64,000 nt of DNA from Paraktedonobacter carboxidivorans (GCA_041156125.1 JBEVTI010000024.1:1-64000); one strand, 5' to 3'; positions 54,308 to 63,489 are shown, counted from the stretch's first letter. Notes: a model not told the origin generated them from the sequence alone. Program-made: numbers and translations.

Positions 54308-57169
54308 ATGATGTCATCACCTCTTGAACCCGACAAAACTGGCACTGGCAGTATCCTCAGAGTTGTGCTTTCCTATGCACATGAAGATGAAAGCCTCAAG
54401 GAAGCGCTCACCGCTCACCTGGCCAGCCTGGAACGAGAGGGCCTTATCTCCAGCTGGCACGAGGGCAAGATTACTCCTGGCGATGACTGGGAAAAAAGCC
54501 TCTACGAACACCTTATGCAGGCCGAGATCATTTTACTGCTCATCAGTTCAGACTTTATCAAATCCGATTACTGTTATCTCGTCCTGGTGCCCCTGGCTCT
54601 TAAAAGGCATGAGAAGAAGGAAGCTCGGACGATTCCTATCCTCCTGCGCCCAGCCGTCATCCGGGATCTGGCGATCGGCAAGCTCCAGACACTACCTGCC
54701 AATGGACAACCGCTGACCCAACAGGAGGATCAGGACCAGGCACTGGCGCAGATCACTGAAAGTCTGCGCACTATGATCAAGGCCTCCCTTGCACAGATCA
54801 TCAACGAGCCCTTCACAGCCAGAGAGACAGCGCGCAAGGGGTTGCTATCTCTCCGTCTTCTCCCTCAACGCAATGCATTCTTTGCGAGTCGTGGCACTCT
54901 TTTCTCGCGTTTACATAGAACATTCGCCTCAGCGCATAATATCTGTATCCAGACGCTCTATGGACTGGGAGGGTGCGGCAAAACACAGGTGGCCCTGGAA
55001 TATGCTCATTCCCCCCATGCCAAAGACTATCAGGCACTTTTCTGGATCGCGGCTGGTCCACAACGCGATCTTCTCTCGCATTTCCTGACAATTGCCCATG
55101 TGCTGCATCTTCCTGAGATGCCGGAATCAGACCAGAAACAGACAGTTGCTAGCATCATCCGCTGGCTGGAAGAGCATGAACGCTGGCTGCTGATCTTTGA
55201 TGATATAGAGGAGTGGGCCGAGGTAGAGCCGTTTCTGCCTGAAACAGGCCAGGGGCATGTACTGATTACCAGCCGCGCGCTCATGACTGGAAATATAGCT
55301 GCATCTTATCAGCTTGATGCCATGAGCGACCAGGAAGGTGCCCTGTTTCTGTTGCGCCAGGCCAGGCTCATTCCGCTCCATGCCTCACAAAAAAGCCTTG
55401 AGGAGACTCAAGCAGAGCAAGCCAGAGCGATTTCCCGACGCCTGAGCGGACTGCCCCTCGCGCTTGCTCAGGCTGCTGCATATCTGGAGACAAACAAAAT
55501 TGACCTCGCCGCTTATCTCAGTCTTTACGAGCAAAACCAGATAAGGCTATTAAGCCGGAGAGGCCAGAGCGGATCGGCGCAAACGGACCACCCGGAGTCG
55601 GTGATGACGACCATTTCCCTGGCACTCGCAAAAGTTGAGCAGGTTTCTGCCCCTGCGGCTCTCCTCGCGCGCCTCTGTGCCTTTTTTCACAGGGATACTA
55701 TTCCTGAAGAACTGCTCAGAACCGCCGCGCTTTTGCTCAGCCCGGACGAACCGGCACCTTTCTTCGATACTTTTGCGTTTAATGATACTGTGACCAGGCT
55801 GCTTGTATGCTCGCTTCTCCGGCGCGAAGGTCGAAATGTCAGCGTCCATCTGCTGGTGCAGGATGTGCTGCGCGCGGAAATGCCTGCCGAACAACAGAGG
55901 CGCTTCGCGGAAGCCGCGTTGCGTACTCTGTGCCGAATTTTTCCCTCTGGCGAACCCTCGACCTGGACAGAGTGCCGGTACTATCTCTCCCATGCTCTTG
56001 TTTGCCTGGATTATGCTGAACAGTGGCAGATGTTGTTTGAGGAGGCGGCGCATTTAGCGGGGCAAGCGGGCTATTACCTGGCCGGGCAAGGTCGCCATGC
56101 AGAAGCACAGAAGCTTTATGAGCGAGGACTACAACTGCTGGACCAGCAGGAAGAGCAGTTGACCACGGCTTATCTACTCAATCACCTGGGGAATCTCCAT
56201 CTCACTCTTGAGCAGTTCACTGCAGCCGAAAACCCGCTGCAGCGCGGACTGGCGATACGCGAGCGTCTGCTGGAGGCTCCCCACGCTGACATCGCCCAGA
56301 GTCTGAATAGTCTGGCGGGCGTGGCAGATCACCAGCAGGCATATCCACAGGCCGCAGCACTGTATCAGCAGGCCCTGGCCATGCAACAGGCGCTAATCCC
56401 GCAGCCCATAGAAACAGCACAAACCATGAATAACCTGGGACTGCTTGCCGATAAGCAAGCTGACCTGGCACGCGCTGCATCCTTCTATCACCAGGCCCTC
56501 GCTTTCCTGGAAAGCCACGCGGAAGCCAATCCGCTGATAGTCACAACCCTCCTGCATAATCTCGCGCGAGTGCAGCGCCTGAACAACAACCTCGATGAAG
56601 CGCAAGCACGGGCACAGCGAGCGCTGGCAATCTGCGAGGCACAACTCGGTGCCGAGCATGGACAAACAGCCATTACGCTGAACGGGCTGGCACTGCTGTA
56701 CAGCATGCAAGGCAAAGACACAGAAGCAGAACCATTGTTTACACGAGCGATAAACATCTGGGAGAAGATTTTCGGTCAGGATTATTCACGGCATAGCGCT
56801 GCTCTCGCTGGTTTAGCGCAGATTTTTCTGCGGCAGGGGAGACTGGCTGAAGCGGAGGCGCGGCTCAGACGTGCCCTACAGATCCAGGAAAAAACAGAGG
56901 TAAGAAAAAACATCGATCTCTGGCCGGTTGCCGCGCAACTGGCTCTCAGGTATGAAGAGAGTGCAGCCAATGCTCAGGCAGAGTCGATATATCGACTGTT
57001 GCTGGAAACGCGCCAGCGAAGATTGGGAGCAAATCACGTGGACCTGCTGCCTGTGCTGGATGCCTATGGAGCGTTCCTCAGTCGCGCAGGGAGAGCAGAG
57101 GAAGCGGAGATCTATAGTGCTCAAGCTGCCAGGCTACGCTCTCAGCAGACGGATCAGGGACCTTCCTGA
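54308..57169 (+). CDS. TIR / NB-ARC / TPR protein (NLR-like STAND ATPase)
   Basis: A 953-residue protein. The TIR domain spans about 15-135 (VVLSYAHEDESLKEALTAHL, then ISSWHEGKITPGDDW and AEIILLLISSDFIKSDYCY). The family normally has a catalytic Glu at the fourth residue after that Cys (YCYxxE); here it reads YCYLVLV, with Leu93. NB-ARC: P-loop LYGLGGCGKT (K225), Walker B WLLIFDDIEEW, sensor HVLITSR, GLPL in LSGLPLALAQAAAYL, and HLLVQDVL in the MHD position. From about 590 to 945 there are tetratricopeptide repeats, roughly eight (for example LNHLGNLHLTLEQFTAAENP). This is the build of signal-transducing, NLR-like ATPases used in bacterial immunity and regulation. The 3' end overlaps the convergent radical SAM gene by 16 bp. 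Confidence 0.87.
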   Translation: MMSSPLEPDKTGTGSILRVVLSYAHEDESLKEALTAHLASLEREGLISSWHEGKITPGDDWEKSLYEHLMQAEIILLLISSDFIKSDYCYLVLVPLALKRHEKKEARTIPILLRPAVIRDLAIGKLQTLPANGQPLTQQEDQDQALAQITESLRTMIKASLAQIINEPFTARETARKGLLSLRLLPQRNAFFASRGTLFSRLHRTFASAHNICIQTLYGLGGCGKTQVALEYAHSPHAKDYQALFWIAAGPQRDLLSHFLTIAHVLHLPEMPESDQKQTVASIIRWLEEHERWLLIFDDIEEWAEVEPFLPETGQGHVLITSRALMTGNIAASYQLDAMSDQEGALFLLRQARLIPLHASQKSLEETQAEQARAISRRLSGLPLALAQAAAYLETNKIDLAAYLSLYEQNQIRLLSRRGQSGSAQTDHPESVMTTISLALAKVEQVSAPAALLARLCAFFHRDTIPEELLRTAALLLSPDEPAPFFDTFAFNDTVTRLLVCSLLRREGRNVSVHLLVQDVLRAEMPAEQQRRFAEAALRTLCRIFPSGEPSTWTECRYYLSHALVCLDYAEQWQMLFEEAAHLAGQAGYYLAGQGRHAEAQKLYERGLQLLDQQEEQLTTAYLLNHLGNLHLTLEQFTAAENPLQRGLAIRERLLEAPHADIAQSLNSLAGVADHQQAYPQAAALYQQALAMQQALIPQPIETAQTMNNLGLLADKQADLARAASFYHQALAFLESHAEANPLIVTTLLHNLARVQRLNNNLDEAQARAQRALAICEAQLGAEHGQTAITLNGLALLYSMQGKDTEAEPLFTRAINIWEKIFGQDYSRHSAALAGLAQIFLRQGRLAEAEARLRRALQIQEKTEVRKNIDLWPVAAQLALRYEESAANAQAESIYRLLLETRQRRLGANHVDLLPVLDAYGAFLSRAGRAEEAEIYSAQAARLRSQQTDQGPS

Positions 57170-58308
57170 ACTGACTCTATGCTGTGCTCCAGATAGTTCA
57201 GAACCACATCCGTTGTTGTTTGAATGTGCAAGGCGCAGTGGACAGTCTCGCTAGAAGCAAAGGTGCCATTCTCGCTGAGTTTATTTGCCGGGGAACCGCC
57301 GCCACAAAACAAAAAATAGGCGCAGGTTTCCCGACACCTGGCAACGCCTCGCTGCACCTCGGCATTGAGCACGCGGAAGTGAGGATGGTTGAGCAGCTCT
57401 TCCAGGCTATTTTCAAATACATTGCCAAACCAGAAGTTTTGGTAACGGGGATGGCTTTGGGTGAGCAGTTCAGGGGAAAAGGTGGAGATATTGCCTTCAC
57501 AATCAAAGCTGATTACTGCCAGCGGGATATTCGCCTGCGCCCGCACAGGATGGGTCAGATATTTGATACGATCAATGAGGCCATCGATTTCGCGCACAAA
57601 GGGGGGATGCGCGCAGCTCTCGCGGAGCGTCAGAATACGTTGCAGAAAGGCCCGATAACGCTGCCGATCCGCGGCTGAGCGCAGGGGAATCTCATGGGCT
57701 GTGTCCAGTGCTTCTTCAAGGAGGAAGGCAACAGAGGTCAGGCGATGCTCAAGCAGAAATTGCCAGAGTGCATCTGGGGCATCCAATGCCTGCCTGGTCA
57801 AAACCATCAGCACAACTGGATCAATACCATTGCGTTGCAAAAGATCTAACCCGCGCATTGCCCGCGCGAATGTACCTCTGCCCTGGCGATCCACACGATT
57901 GGCATCATGAATAGCCTGCGGTCCATCCAGGCTGATGCCAATCTGGATCTGACGGGCGTTGATGAAGTCACACCACGCCTGAGTCAGACGAGTCCCGTTG
58001 GTCTGAAAAACTGACTCCACAGGGATCTGGCGAGGATTCGCCAGGTCCATGAGCCGATAGGCTTCTGCATAAAAAGAGAGCGGCAGCGTCATGGGCTCCC
58101 CGGCATGCCAGACAATCCTGACACGCTCCCCAACCAGGGAAGAGGTGAAAATAGCAGCGAAAACGCGCGCCAGAGTGCGGGCATCGATACTTCTGGGAGA
58201 CAAACGGTCGGGCAGATAGCAGTAGCGGCAATTAATATTACACAGCGAGGTAGGCTGAATAATAAACTCTTGCGTATACACAGGCAAAAAGCCCAACTGA
58301 TCGCTCAT
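57154..58308 (-). CDS. Radical SAM/SPASM peptide maturase (cyclophane-forming type, GrrM/XyeB-like)
   Basis: A protein of about 384 residues from ATG 58308. The radical SAM cluster motif is C23-x3-C27-x2-C30 (SLCNINCRYCYLPDR), followed by IVWHAGEPMT and GISLDGPQAIHDANR. The C-terminal SPASM domain has FDCEGNISTFSPEL, then CRETCAYFLFCGGGSPANKL, then ENGTFASSETVHCALH. This last set closely resembles the maturases that form three-residue cyclophanes in RiPP precursors. The start codon overlaps the stop of orf72 (ATGA). Two coupled small ORFs precede it; the 3' end overlaps the TIR/NB-ARC/TPR gene on the other strand. It needs S-adenosylmethionine and Fe-S clusters and would modify a small peptide, probably one of its neighbours. 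Confidence 0.85.
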   Translation of the reverse strand: MSDQLGFLPVYTQEFIIQPTSLCNINCRYCYLPDRLSPRSIDARTLARVFAAIFTSSLVGERVRIVWHAGEPMTLPLSFYAEAYRLMDLANPRQIPVESVFQTNGTRLTQAWCDFINARQIQIGISLDGPQAIHDANRVDRQGRGTFARAMRGLDLLQRNGIDPVVLMVLTRQALDAPDALWQFLLEHRLTSVAFLLEEALDTAHEIPLRSAADRQRYRAFLQRILTLRESCAHPPFVREIDGLIDRIKYLTHPVRAQANIPLAVISFDCEGNISTFSPELLTQSHPRYQNFWFGNVFENSLEELLNHPHFRVLNAEVQRGVARCRETCAYFLFCGGGSPANKLSENGTFASSETVHCALHIQTTTDVVLNYLEHSIESVQEGP

Positions 58309-58523
58309 GCTCTTGTCCCCGATTCTCCCCAGGCGATCCATAGACGCTGATCGAGTTCCACGACCGAAAATTGTTGCCACGGCGCGGCTGCCATTTTTCC
58401 ACAGGCCGAAGAACAGGGAGCATACGGTGGATCAGTCAGGCAGAGCGGAGCTGCGATTTCCAATTGCTTGCGTAGCTTCTTCACGCGCTCAAGAACAGGC
58501 GCTTCGCCATCCATTTTATGCAT
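58305..58523 (-). CDS. orf72: small protein coupled to the radical SAM maturase (candidate precursor or partner)
   Basis: A 72-residue protein. AAGG lies eight bases before ATG 58523; a second ATG at 58514 is in frame. Its start overlaps the end of orf51 by 8 bp and its stop overlaps the maturase start (ATGA), so all three are translationally coupled. The N-terminal half is charged and helical (PVLERVKKLRKQLEIA), like a leader. The middle has CLTDPPYAPCSSACG (three Cys). The C-terminal half is aromatic-rich (PWQQFSVVELDQRLWIAWG), the kind of residues that cyclophane-forming maturases cross-link. No known family recognised. It may be the substrate, or a partner with the substrate elsewhere. 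Confidence 0.62.
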   Translation of the reverse strand: MHKMDGEAPVLERVKKLRKQLEIAAPLCLTDPPYAPCSSACGKMAAAPWQQFSVVELDQRLWIAWGESGTRA

Positions 58524-58671
58524 TTGCTGCACCTTCCCCCCTGAAAAAATGCACCTCAAAGCATGGTTTTTCCTGCTTATTTACCGCTTTTAAGATGGAT
58601 TCAACAGGGCTTCTCACGCGGATAGTCTTCTTTTCAGACGAAAAGAGTACATAAGGTAAACTCATTCGCAT
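58516..58671 (-). CDS. orf51: first small ORF of the radical SAM operon
   Basis: A 51-residue protein beginning MRMSLPYVLFSSEKK and ending CFEVHFFRGEGAANA. It has the strongest ribosome site of the region (AAAGGAAGG, about five bases before ATG 58671) and an extended -10-like box TGGTATACT just upstream. Its stop (58516-58518) overlaps the start of orf72. It contains aromatic residues (Y, F, H) near its C-terminus that could be modified. No family recognised. Its place at the head of a coupled radical SAM operon makes it a real gene and a RiPP-precursor candidate. Confidence 0.6.
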   Translation of the reverse strand: MRMSLPYVLFSSEKKTIRVRSPVESILKAVNKQEKPCFEVHFFRGEGAANA

Positions 58672-59094
58672 ATGGTCCTTCCTTTAAGTATACCATAAAG
58701 GAAACGGAAGAGAGAATGAATGTAATAGCATATGTATGAAGGAATGCTTGAGAGAAACGACACGCGCGCATAGCGTAGAAACAGCAAGAGAGTTTGCCCA
58801 TCATGCGACATCTCTGCTGTATCACAGTTACTGCCCGTAAGTACACAGATGCAAGCACACTTCGTCCTTTGTGCTGTCTTCTGTCTCGGCGCTCCCACTA
58901 CGCGGATAGTAGTCATCTATATATAGACAACTGTGTTAAAAAGCACACTCTATAGCACAGAATATGGCACAGTTCTTGCTACGTCTGTTATTAGCGGTTA
59001 AAGTGTGTCAAATGCATGCACAGGTGCCATTTATTGTAACCGCTGAGCAATCCACTCACTATGGATGCGGTGCCACTCAGACAAGGAGGTTTGT
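58672..59094. other. Divergent region between the radical SAM operon and the GH30 gene
   Basis: About 420 bp. An extended -10-like TGGTATACT (minus strand, 58687-58695) should drive orf51. AGCGGTTA (58993-59000) and TAACCGCT (59037-59044) form an inverted repeat 50-100 bp before the GH30 start, a candidate operator. No gene or RNA seen. Confidence 0.5.
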
Positions 59095-61899
59095 ATGAGT
59101 TCTCGTTTGCGGCGTTTCCTGCTCTTCTTTTCGCTCTGTAGTCTGCTCGCTGGTTCAATCTTTGTTTTTCAGGCAAACACAGCGCAAGCTGCCGGACCCA
59201 CTGTTCAGGCCTGGTTGACCACCAGCAATGGTAGTAGCCAGCTTGCTCCCCAGGCCAATCTCACCTTTGGTTCTCCTACAGGCAACTCCTCGACGCTTAA
59301 CGTCAATGAGTATCAGGAATTGCAACAGATGGATGGCTTTGGAGCTGCGGTAACTGATTCTTCAGCCTGGTTAATTTACAATAATCTGAGCGCCAGCCAG
59401 CGCACAACACTGATGCAGAATCTCTTCAGTCCCACGCAGGGCATCGGGCTAAGCTTTGTGCGCATCCCGATGGGAGCCTCTGACTTCTCGCTCACTGGAG
59501 CCTACTCCTATGACGACCTCCCGGCGGGTCAGAGCGACCTCTCATTGAACAACTTCTCGATCAATCACGACAACGCGTACATTATTCCCGTCTTGCAACA
59601 GGCCCACTCGCTCAACCCCAATCTCAAGTTCATGGCCAACCCCTGGAGTCCGCCGGCCTGGATGAAAACGAATGGGTCGATGCTGGGCGTGGTAAATGGC
59701 AATACCGGAACCTTAAATAGCAATGCCTATGGACCGCTGGCACAGTATTTTGTCAAGTTTGTCCAGGCTTACCAGGCACAGGGGATTCCGATCTACGCGC
59801 TCTCCCCACAGAATGAACCTGAATTCGCGCCGACCAACTATCCGGGCATGTCCTGGAGCGCCAGCAACGAGAATTCTTTTATCAAAAATAATCTCAGTCC
59901 CGCCCTGGCAAGCGCGGGTCTCGCGCCTAAAATGCTGGGTTTCGACCACAACTGGAACGACACCACTTATCCGAGCACCCTGCTCGGCGATGCGACAACG
60001 CGTAGCAAGATGGCTGGCATCGCCTGGCACTGCTACTCCGGCTCTCCTTCAGCAATGAGCAGCGTGCATGGTTCATTTCCAACCTCAGAGGTCTATGAAA
60101 CTGAATGCTCTACAGGCGCGGCAGTCACGCCGATCAACACCATCGACCTCTTGATGCAATCAGTGCAAAACTTCGCGCGCACGGTCGAACTCTGGAATCT
60201 CGCGCTCGATCCCAATAATGGTCCACACACCGGAGGCTGTCCCGACTGCCTCGGCGTAGTAACCATCAACGAGTCAAACGGTAACGTGACGTACGGTAAC
60301 GATTACTACCAACTTGGTCAATTCAGCAAGTTTGTGGTACCGGGTGCGTACCATATCACCTCAAATAATGTTGGCAATGTAGAAGATGTGGCCTTCAAAA
60401 ACGCCGATGGCTCGAAGGTCGTAGTCGCGCACAATAACGATAGCAGCAGCGACACCTTTCAGGTGCTCTGGGGAAATCAAGGTTTTAACTACACCCTCCC
60501 GGCTGGTGCTACTGTAACGTTTAAATGGAGCGGTACCCAGCAGACAACGATTACCAATGGTGGGTATGCCGTGAACGCAGGTGCCACGGCCAATGGCGCT
60601 TTCCAGGCAGATAACTACTACCTGGGTGGCTCCAGCAATACCGCGACTGTCACTGATACCATCGATACCAGCGCCGTCAGCAGTCCGGCACCTCAGGGGG
60701 TCTACCAGACAGAGCGCTATGGCAACTTTAGTTATATCTTCCCAGGTCTCCAGCCAGGCGCGGCCTATACCGTCCGCCTGCATTTCGTCGAGAGCTTCTG
60801 GACAAGCTCAGGACAACGTGTCTTCAATGTCTCCCTTAACGGCAGCCAGGCCTTGTCAAACTTTGATATTGTCGCGGCCAGTGGAGCCAAAGACAAGGCA
60901 GTCGTCAAGCAGCTTTCAGCTACTGCCGATAGCAACGGACAGATTAGCCTGCAGTTCAGTTCAGTAGTAGACTACGCCAAAGTCGATGGGATCGAAATCA
61001 TCACCAGTGGAGGTGGTGGTGGAGGGGGAGGTTCTGGTGAGCTGGACCTGAACTGTGGTGGTGGAGCAAGCGGGAATTACGCTGCTGACGCGAACTTCAG
61101 CGGTGGCATTGCTGCTTCTACAACTAACAGCATCGCTACCAGCGGCATCAGCAATGCAGCGCCCCAGGCAGTCTATCAGACGGAACGCTATGGCAACTTT
61201 ACCTACACCATCACTGGCCTGACAGCCAGCGCGAACTATGCCATCACGCTCCAGTTCGCGGAATTCTACTGGACAGCGGTAGGCCAACGCGTCTTCAATG
61301 TCTCTCTTAACGGCACTCAGGTGCTCACGAACTTTGACATTTTCGCCAATGTCGGAGGCAACAAAGCCCTCTCAAAGAGCTTCAACACTACCGCCAGCAG
61401 TAGTGGAGGCATCACTATTCAGTTTACAAATGTCGTGGATAACGCGAAATGCAGCGGACTACAAATCATCCCTCTAAGCGGAACCATGACAAATGTTGAC
61501 GATAGCGTCCAGGGCTCTGGCACAAACCAGTTCAACTACGCAGGCGCAGGCTGGGGCCACTGCACTAGCTGCGATACCAGCGGCACTGGCTTCTACAATG
61601 GTAGCAATAGCTGGGATAATACCGCCAATGATTCTGTGACCATTACATTCACCGGTACCCGCATCGAATTGTACGGAGTTGTTGGTTCAGCCCACGGAAT
61701 TGGCGCTATCTCCCTCGATGGGGGAGCTGAAACACCGCTGGACTTCTACGCCCAGAGCAACGCTGGCAACACTGTGCTCTATATCAGTCCACTCCTGAGC
61801 GCGGGCCAGCATACCCTGAAGCTGCGCGTGACGGCCACCCAGAACGCGAACGCGACCTGGAATGGTATCAATCCAGATCGTGCAACTATCATCGCGTAG
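59095..61899 (+). CDS. Secreted GH30 glycosidase with two malectin modules and a C-terminal carbohydrate-binding-like domain
   Basis: A 934-residue protein. AAGGAGG precedes ATG 59095. Signal peptide about 1-33 (FLLFFSLCSLLAGSIFVF, then AQA). The GH30 catalytic domain (about 40-480) has the motif LQQMDGFGAAVTDSSAW, acid/base E241 in LSPQNEPEF and nucleophile E337 in YETECS. Glucosylceramidase/beta-1,6-glucanase-type specificity is likely. Two malectin-like domains follow (about 490-635 and 650-790), each with YQTERYGNF and GQRVFNVSLNG. They are joined by a Gly run, and a jelly-roll-like domain ends the protein (FTGTRIELYGVVGSAHGIGA). It acts outside the cell on polysaccharide, perhaps fungal glucan. 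A 31-bp hairpin follows. Confidence 0.88.
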   Translation: MSSRLRRFLLFFSLCSLLAGSIFVFQANTAQAAGPTVQAWLTTSNGSSQLAPQANLTFGSPTGNSSTLNVNEYQELQQMDGFGAAVTDSSAWLIYNNLSASQRTTLMQNLFSPTQGIGLSFVRIPMGASDFSLTGAYSYDDLPAGQSDLSLNNFSINHDNAYIIPVLQQAHSLNPNLKFMANPWSPPAWMKTNGSMLGVVNGNTGTLNSNAYGPLAQYFVKFVQAYQAQGIPIYALSPQNEPEFAPTNYPGMSWSASNENSFIKNNLSPALASAGLAPKMLGFDHNWNDTTYPSTLLGDATTRSKMAGIAWHCYSGSPSAMSSVHGSFPTSEVYETECSTGAAVTPINTIDLLMQSVQNFARTVELWNLALDPNNGPHTGGCPDCLGVVTINESNGNVTYGNDYYQLGQFSKFVVPGAYHITSNNVGNVEDVAFKNADGSKVVVAHNNDSSSDTFQVLWGNQGFNYTLPAGATVTFKWSGTQQTTITNGGYAVNAGATANGAFQADNYYLGGSSNTATVTDTIDTSAVSSPAPQGVYQTERYGNFSYIFPGLQPGAAYTVRLHFVESFWTSSGQRVFNVSLNGSQALSNFDIVAASGAKDKAVVKQLSATADSNGQISLQFSSVVDYAKVDGIEIITSGGGGGGGGSGELDLNCGGGASGNYAADANFSGGIAASTTNSIATSGISNAAPQAVYQTERYGNFTYTITGLTASANYAITLQFAEFYWTAVGQRVFNVSLNGTQVLTNFDIFANVGGNKALSKSFNTTASSSGGITIQFTNVVDNAKCSGLQIIPLSGTMTNVDDSVQGSGTNQFNYAGAGWGHCTSCDTSGTGFYNGSNSWDNTANDSVTITFTGTRIELYGVVGSAHGIGAISLDGGAETPLDFYAQSNAGNTVLYISPLLSAGQHTLKLRVTATQNANATWNGINPDRATIIA

Positions 61900-61914
61900 C
61901 AAGCAGCATCTTAT

Positions 61915-61984
61915 AGACTTCTAGTAAAGTGATGCATGGTACACTAACCAGCCAGTGTACCATGCATCACTTTACTAGAAGTCT
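61915..61984 (+). terminator. 31-bp perfect hairpin after the GH30 gene
   Basis: Arms 61915-61945 and 61954-61984 are perfectly complementary around an 8-nt loop, 16 bp after the stop. The outer sequence is AGACTTCTAGTAAAGTGATG. Confidence 0.82.
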
Positions 61985-62183
61985 TGAAAATTTCGCGCTC
62001 TGCTGAAAATGAGCACAATTTGTGATATATTACTCTATATTCATGGATGATTGGTGAGTCGTGTGTCACATACTTGATACCTGAGAGGAAGAGGCACCTT
62101 CTCACTGGCTTCTACTTACCCAACCGGATGCCGCGATCCTGGTAAAACAAAGACTCATTTATTGTAAAGGGAAGAGAAGACAA

Positions 62184-63374
62184 ATGAAATACTCTACTTT
62201 CGCGCACGATTCCTTTCAGCAGATCAAGATGCTTCCTCTCTCATGGCTGAATCTTTCTCGCAGTAAATGCTTGCTTCTACTTCTGCTCTCTTATGGAGTA
62301 GGAAGCGCTGGACTCTTACTGCTCTTTCCTCAAACACACAATGGTGCCACGATGTTTCTGCCTATTGTATGCGCTTGCTGGCTCTTATACTATCGAGGTT
62401 TTCTCGTAAGCCTGGTCCTTAATGGAATTATCTTCCAATTAAGCTATACCCTTTTTTGGCAAGGCATTTTACCTGGTCAGGCTTTTATGGGAGGAGCGAT
62501 CATTGGCTTTGGAACCTCTCTCGGCCTGGGCCTGCTTGTCTGCTGGTTACGAGCAGCGGTTGATCAAGTACATACATCTCGTCAGCAGACGTTTGTCGCC
62601 GAACAGGCGCATTTGCTCACCCTGCTCAAAGAGCGCCAGGCCAGGCTAGCCTATGAACAACAGCGTGAGATCAATCTTTTAAAGGATCAATTTCTGCTCA
62701 ATGTCAGCCATGAATTACGTACCCCACTGACTGTGTTGGGAGGATATCTAGAACTGCTTGAATTGCAGGAGGTGCATCTTGACGAGTCCAGGTATACCCT
62801 GGCGCTACGCGAAGCACTTAAAAGCAAAGAAGAACTCGGCGTTCTGGTTGATCGGTTGCTGGATGCCACGAAGGTGACGAACGACATCCCGCGGGCAAAG
62901 CTGGAACCAGTTAATATGCATCGTTTCTTGCAAGAGGTGCTGACCCATCTCTCTCCTCTGCATATACAAAATTACACAATCCGTCTGTACATCCCTGAGC
63001 ACATCATGGTTCTGGCCGATCCAGCTTTCTTACGCCAGGTGTTAAACAACCTCTTTTCTAATGTCTTCAAGTACGTTCCTCCGCGCACAGAGATCCTTAT
63101 TGAGGCCGCGCAAGCAGATCCCCTGGCACCTGTCTGCCTCGGAATACAAGACAGTGGCCCTGGTATACCTGCCGAAGAGTTGCCTGGCCTTTTCGAGAAA
63201 TTCGTACGTCTCAAACGAGACCTGGCAGGCTCAATCAGTGGCACAGGCCTGGGACTCTACATCTGTAGACAACTGGTCGAAGCTATGGGTGGACAGATCT
63301 GGGTGGAAAGCCCTGCCTATGAAAACGATGGTAGCCGCTTCTGCCTCTCTCTAGCCGCCTATGCTCCTACTTGA
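62184..63374 (+). CDS. Membrane sensor histidine kinase
   Basis: A 396-residue kinase. The N-terminal part has three or four membrane segments with almost no extracytoplasmic loops (about 27-47, 52-90, 100-125), so it probably senses a membrane-borne or intracellular cue. A coiled coil (AEQAHLLTLLKERQARLAYE) leads to HisKA with H176 in NVSHELRTPLTVLGG. The ATPase has NNLFSNVFKYV, QDSGPGIP, and GTGLGLYICRQLVEAMGG. No response regulator is adjacent, so it is an orphan in this window. AAGGGAAG precedes the ATG. Confidence 0.9.
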   Translation: MKYSTFAHDSFQQIKMLPLSWLNLSRSKCLLLLLLSYGVGSAGLLLLFPQTHNGATMFLPIVCACWLLYYRGFLVSLVLNGIIFQLSYTLFWQGILPGQAFMGGAIIGFGTSLGLGLLVCWLRAAVDQVHTSRQQTFVAEQAHLLTLLKERQARLAYEQQREINLLKDQFLLNVSHELRTPLTVLGGYLELLELQEVHLDESRYTLALREALKSKEELGVLVDRLLDATKVTNDIPRAKLEPVNMHRFLQEVLTHLSPLHIQNYTIRLYIPEHIMVLADPAFLRQVLNNLFSNVFKYVPPRTEILIEAAQADPLAPVCLGIQDSGPGIPAEELPGLFEKFVRLKRDLAGSISGTGLGLYICRQLVEAMGGQIWVESPAYENDGSRFCLSLAAYAPT

Positions 63375-63395
63375 TCTCCTATATAGATGCTTATG

Positions 63396-63474
63396 AATAT
63401 GATGAGCGATGCCGGGTGATGGAGGGACTGGTCAGCGGTCAGTCCCTCCATCACCCGGCATCGCTCATCATATT
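63396..63474. terminator. 35-bp perfect hairpin between convergent genes
   Basis: Arms 63396-63430 and 63440-63474 are perfectly complementary around a 9-nt loop, the longest stem in the window. It lies 22 bp after the histidine kinase stop and 16 bp before the end of the next gene, which reads leftward, so it may serve both. Confidence 0.85.
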
Positions 63475-63489
63475 TGTGGAACTACAGCT

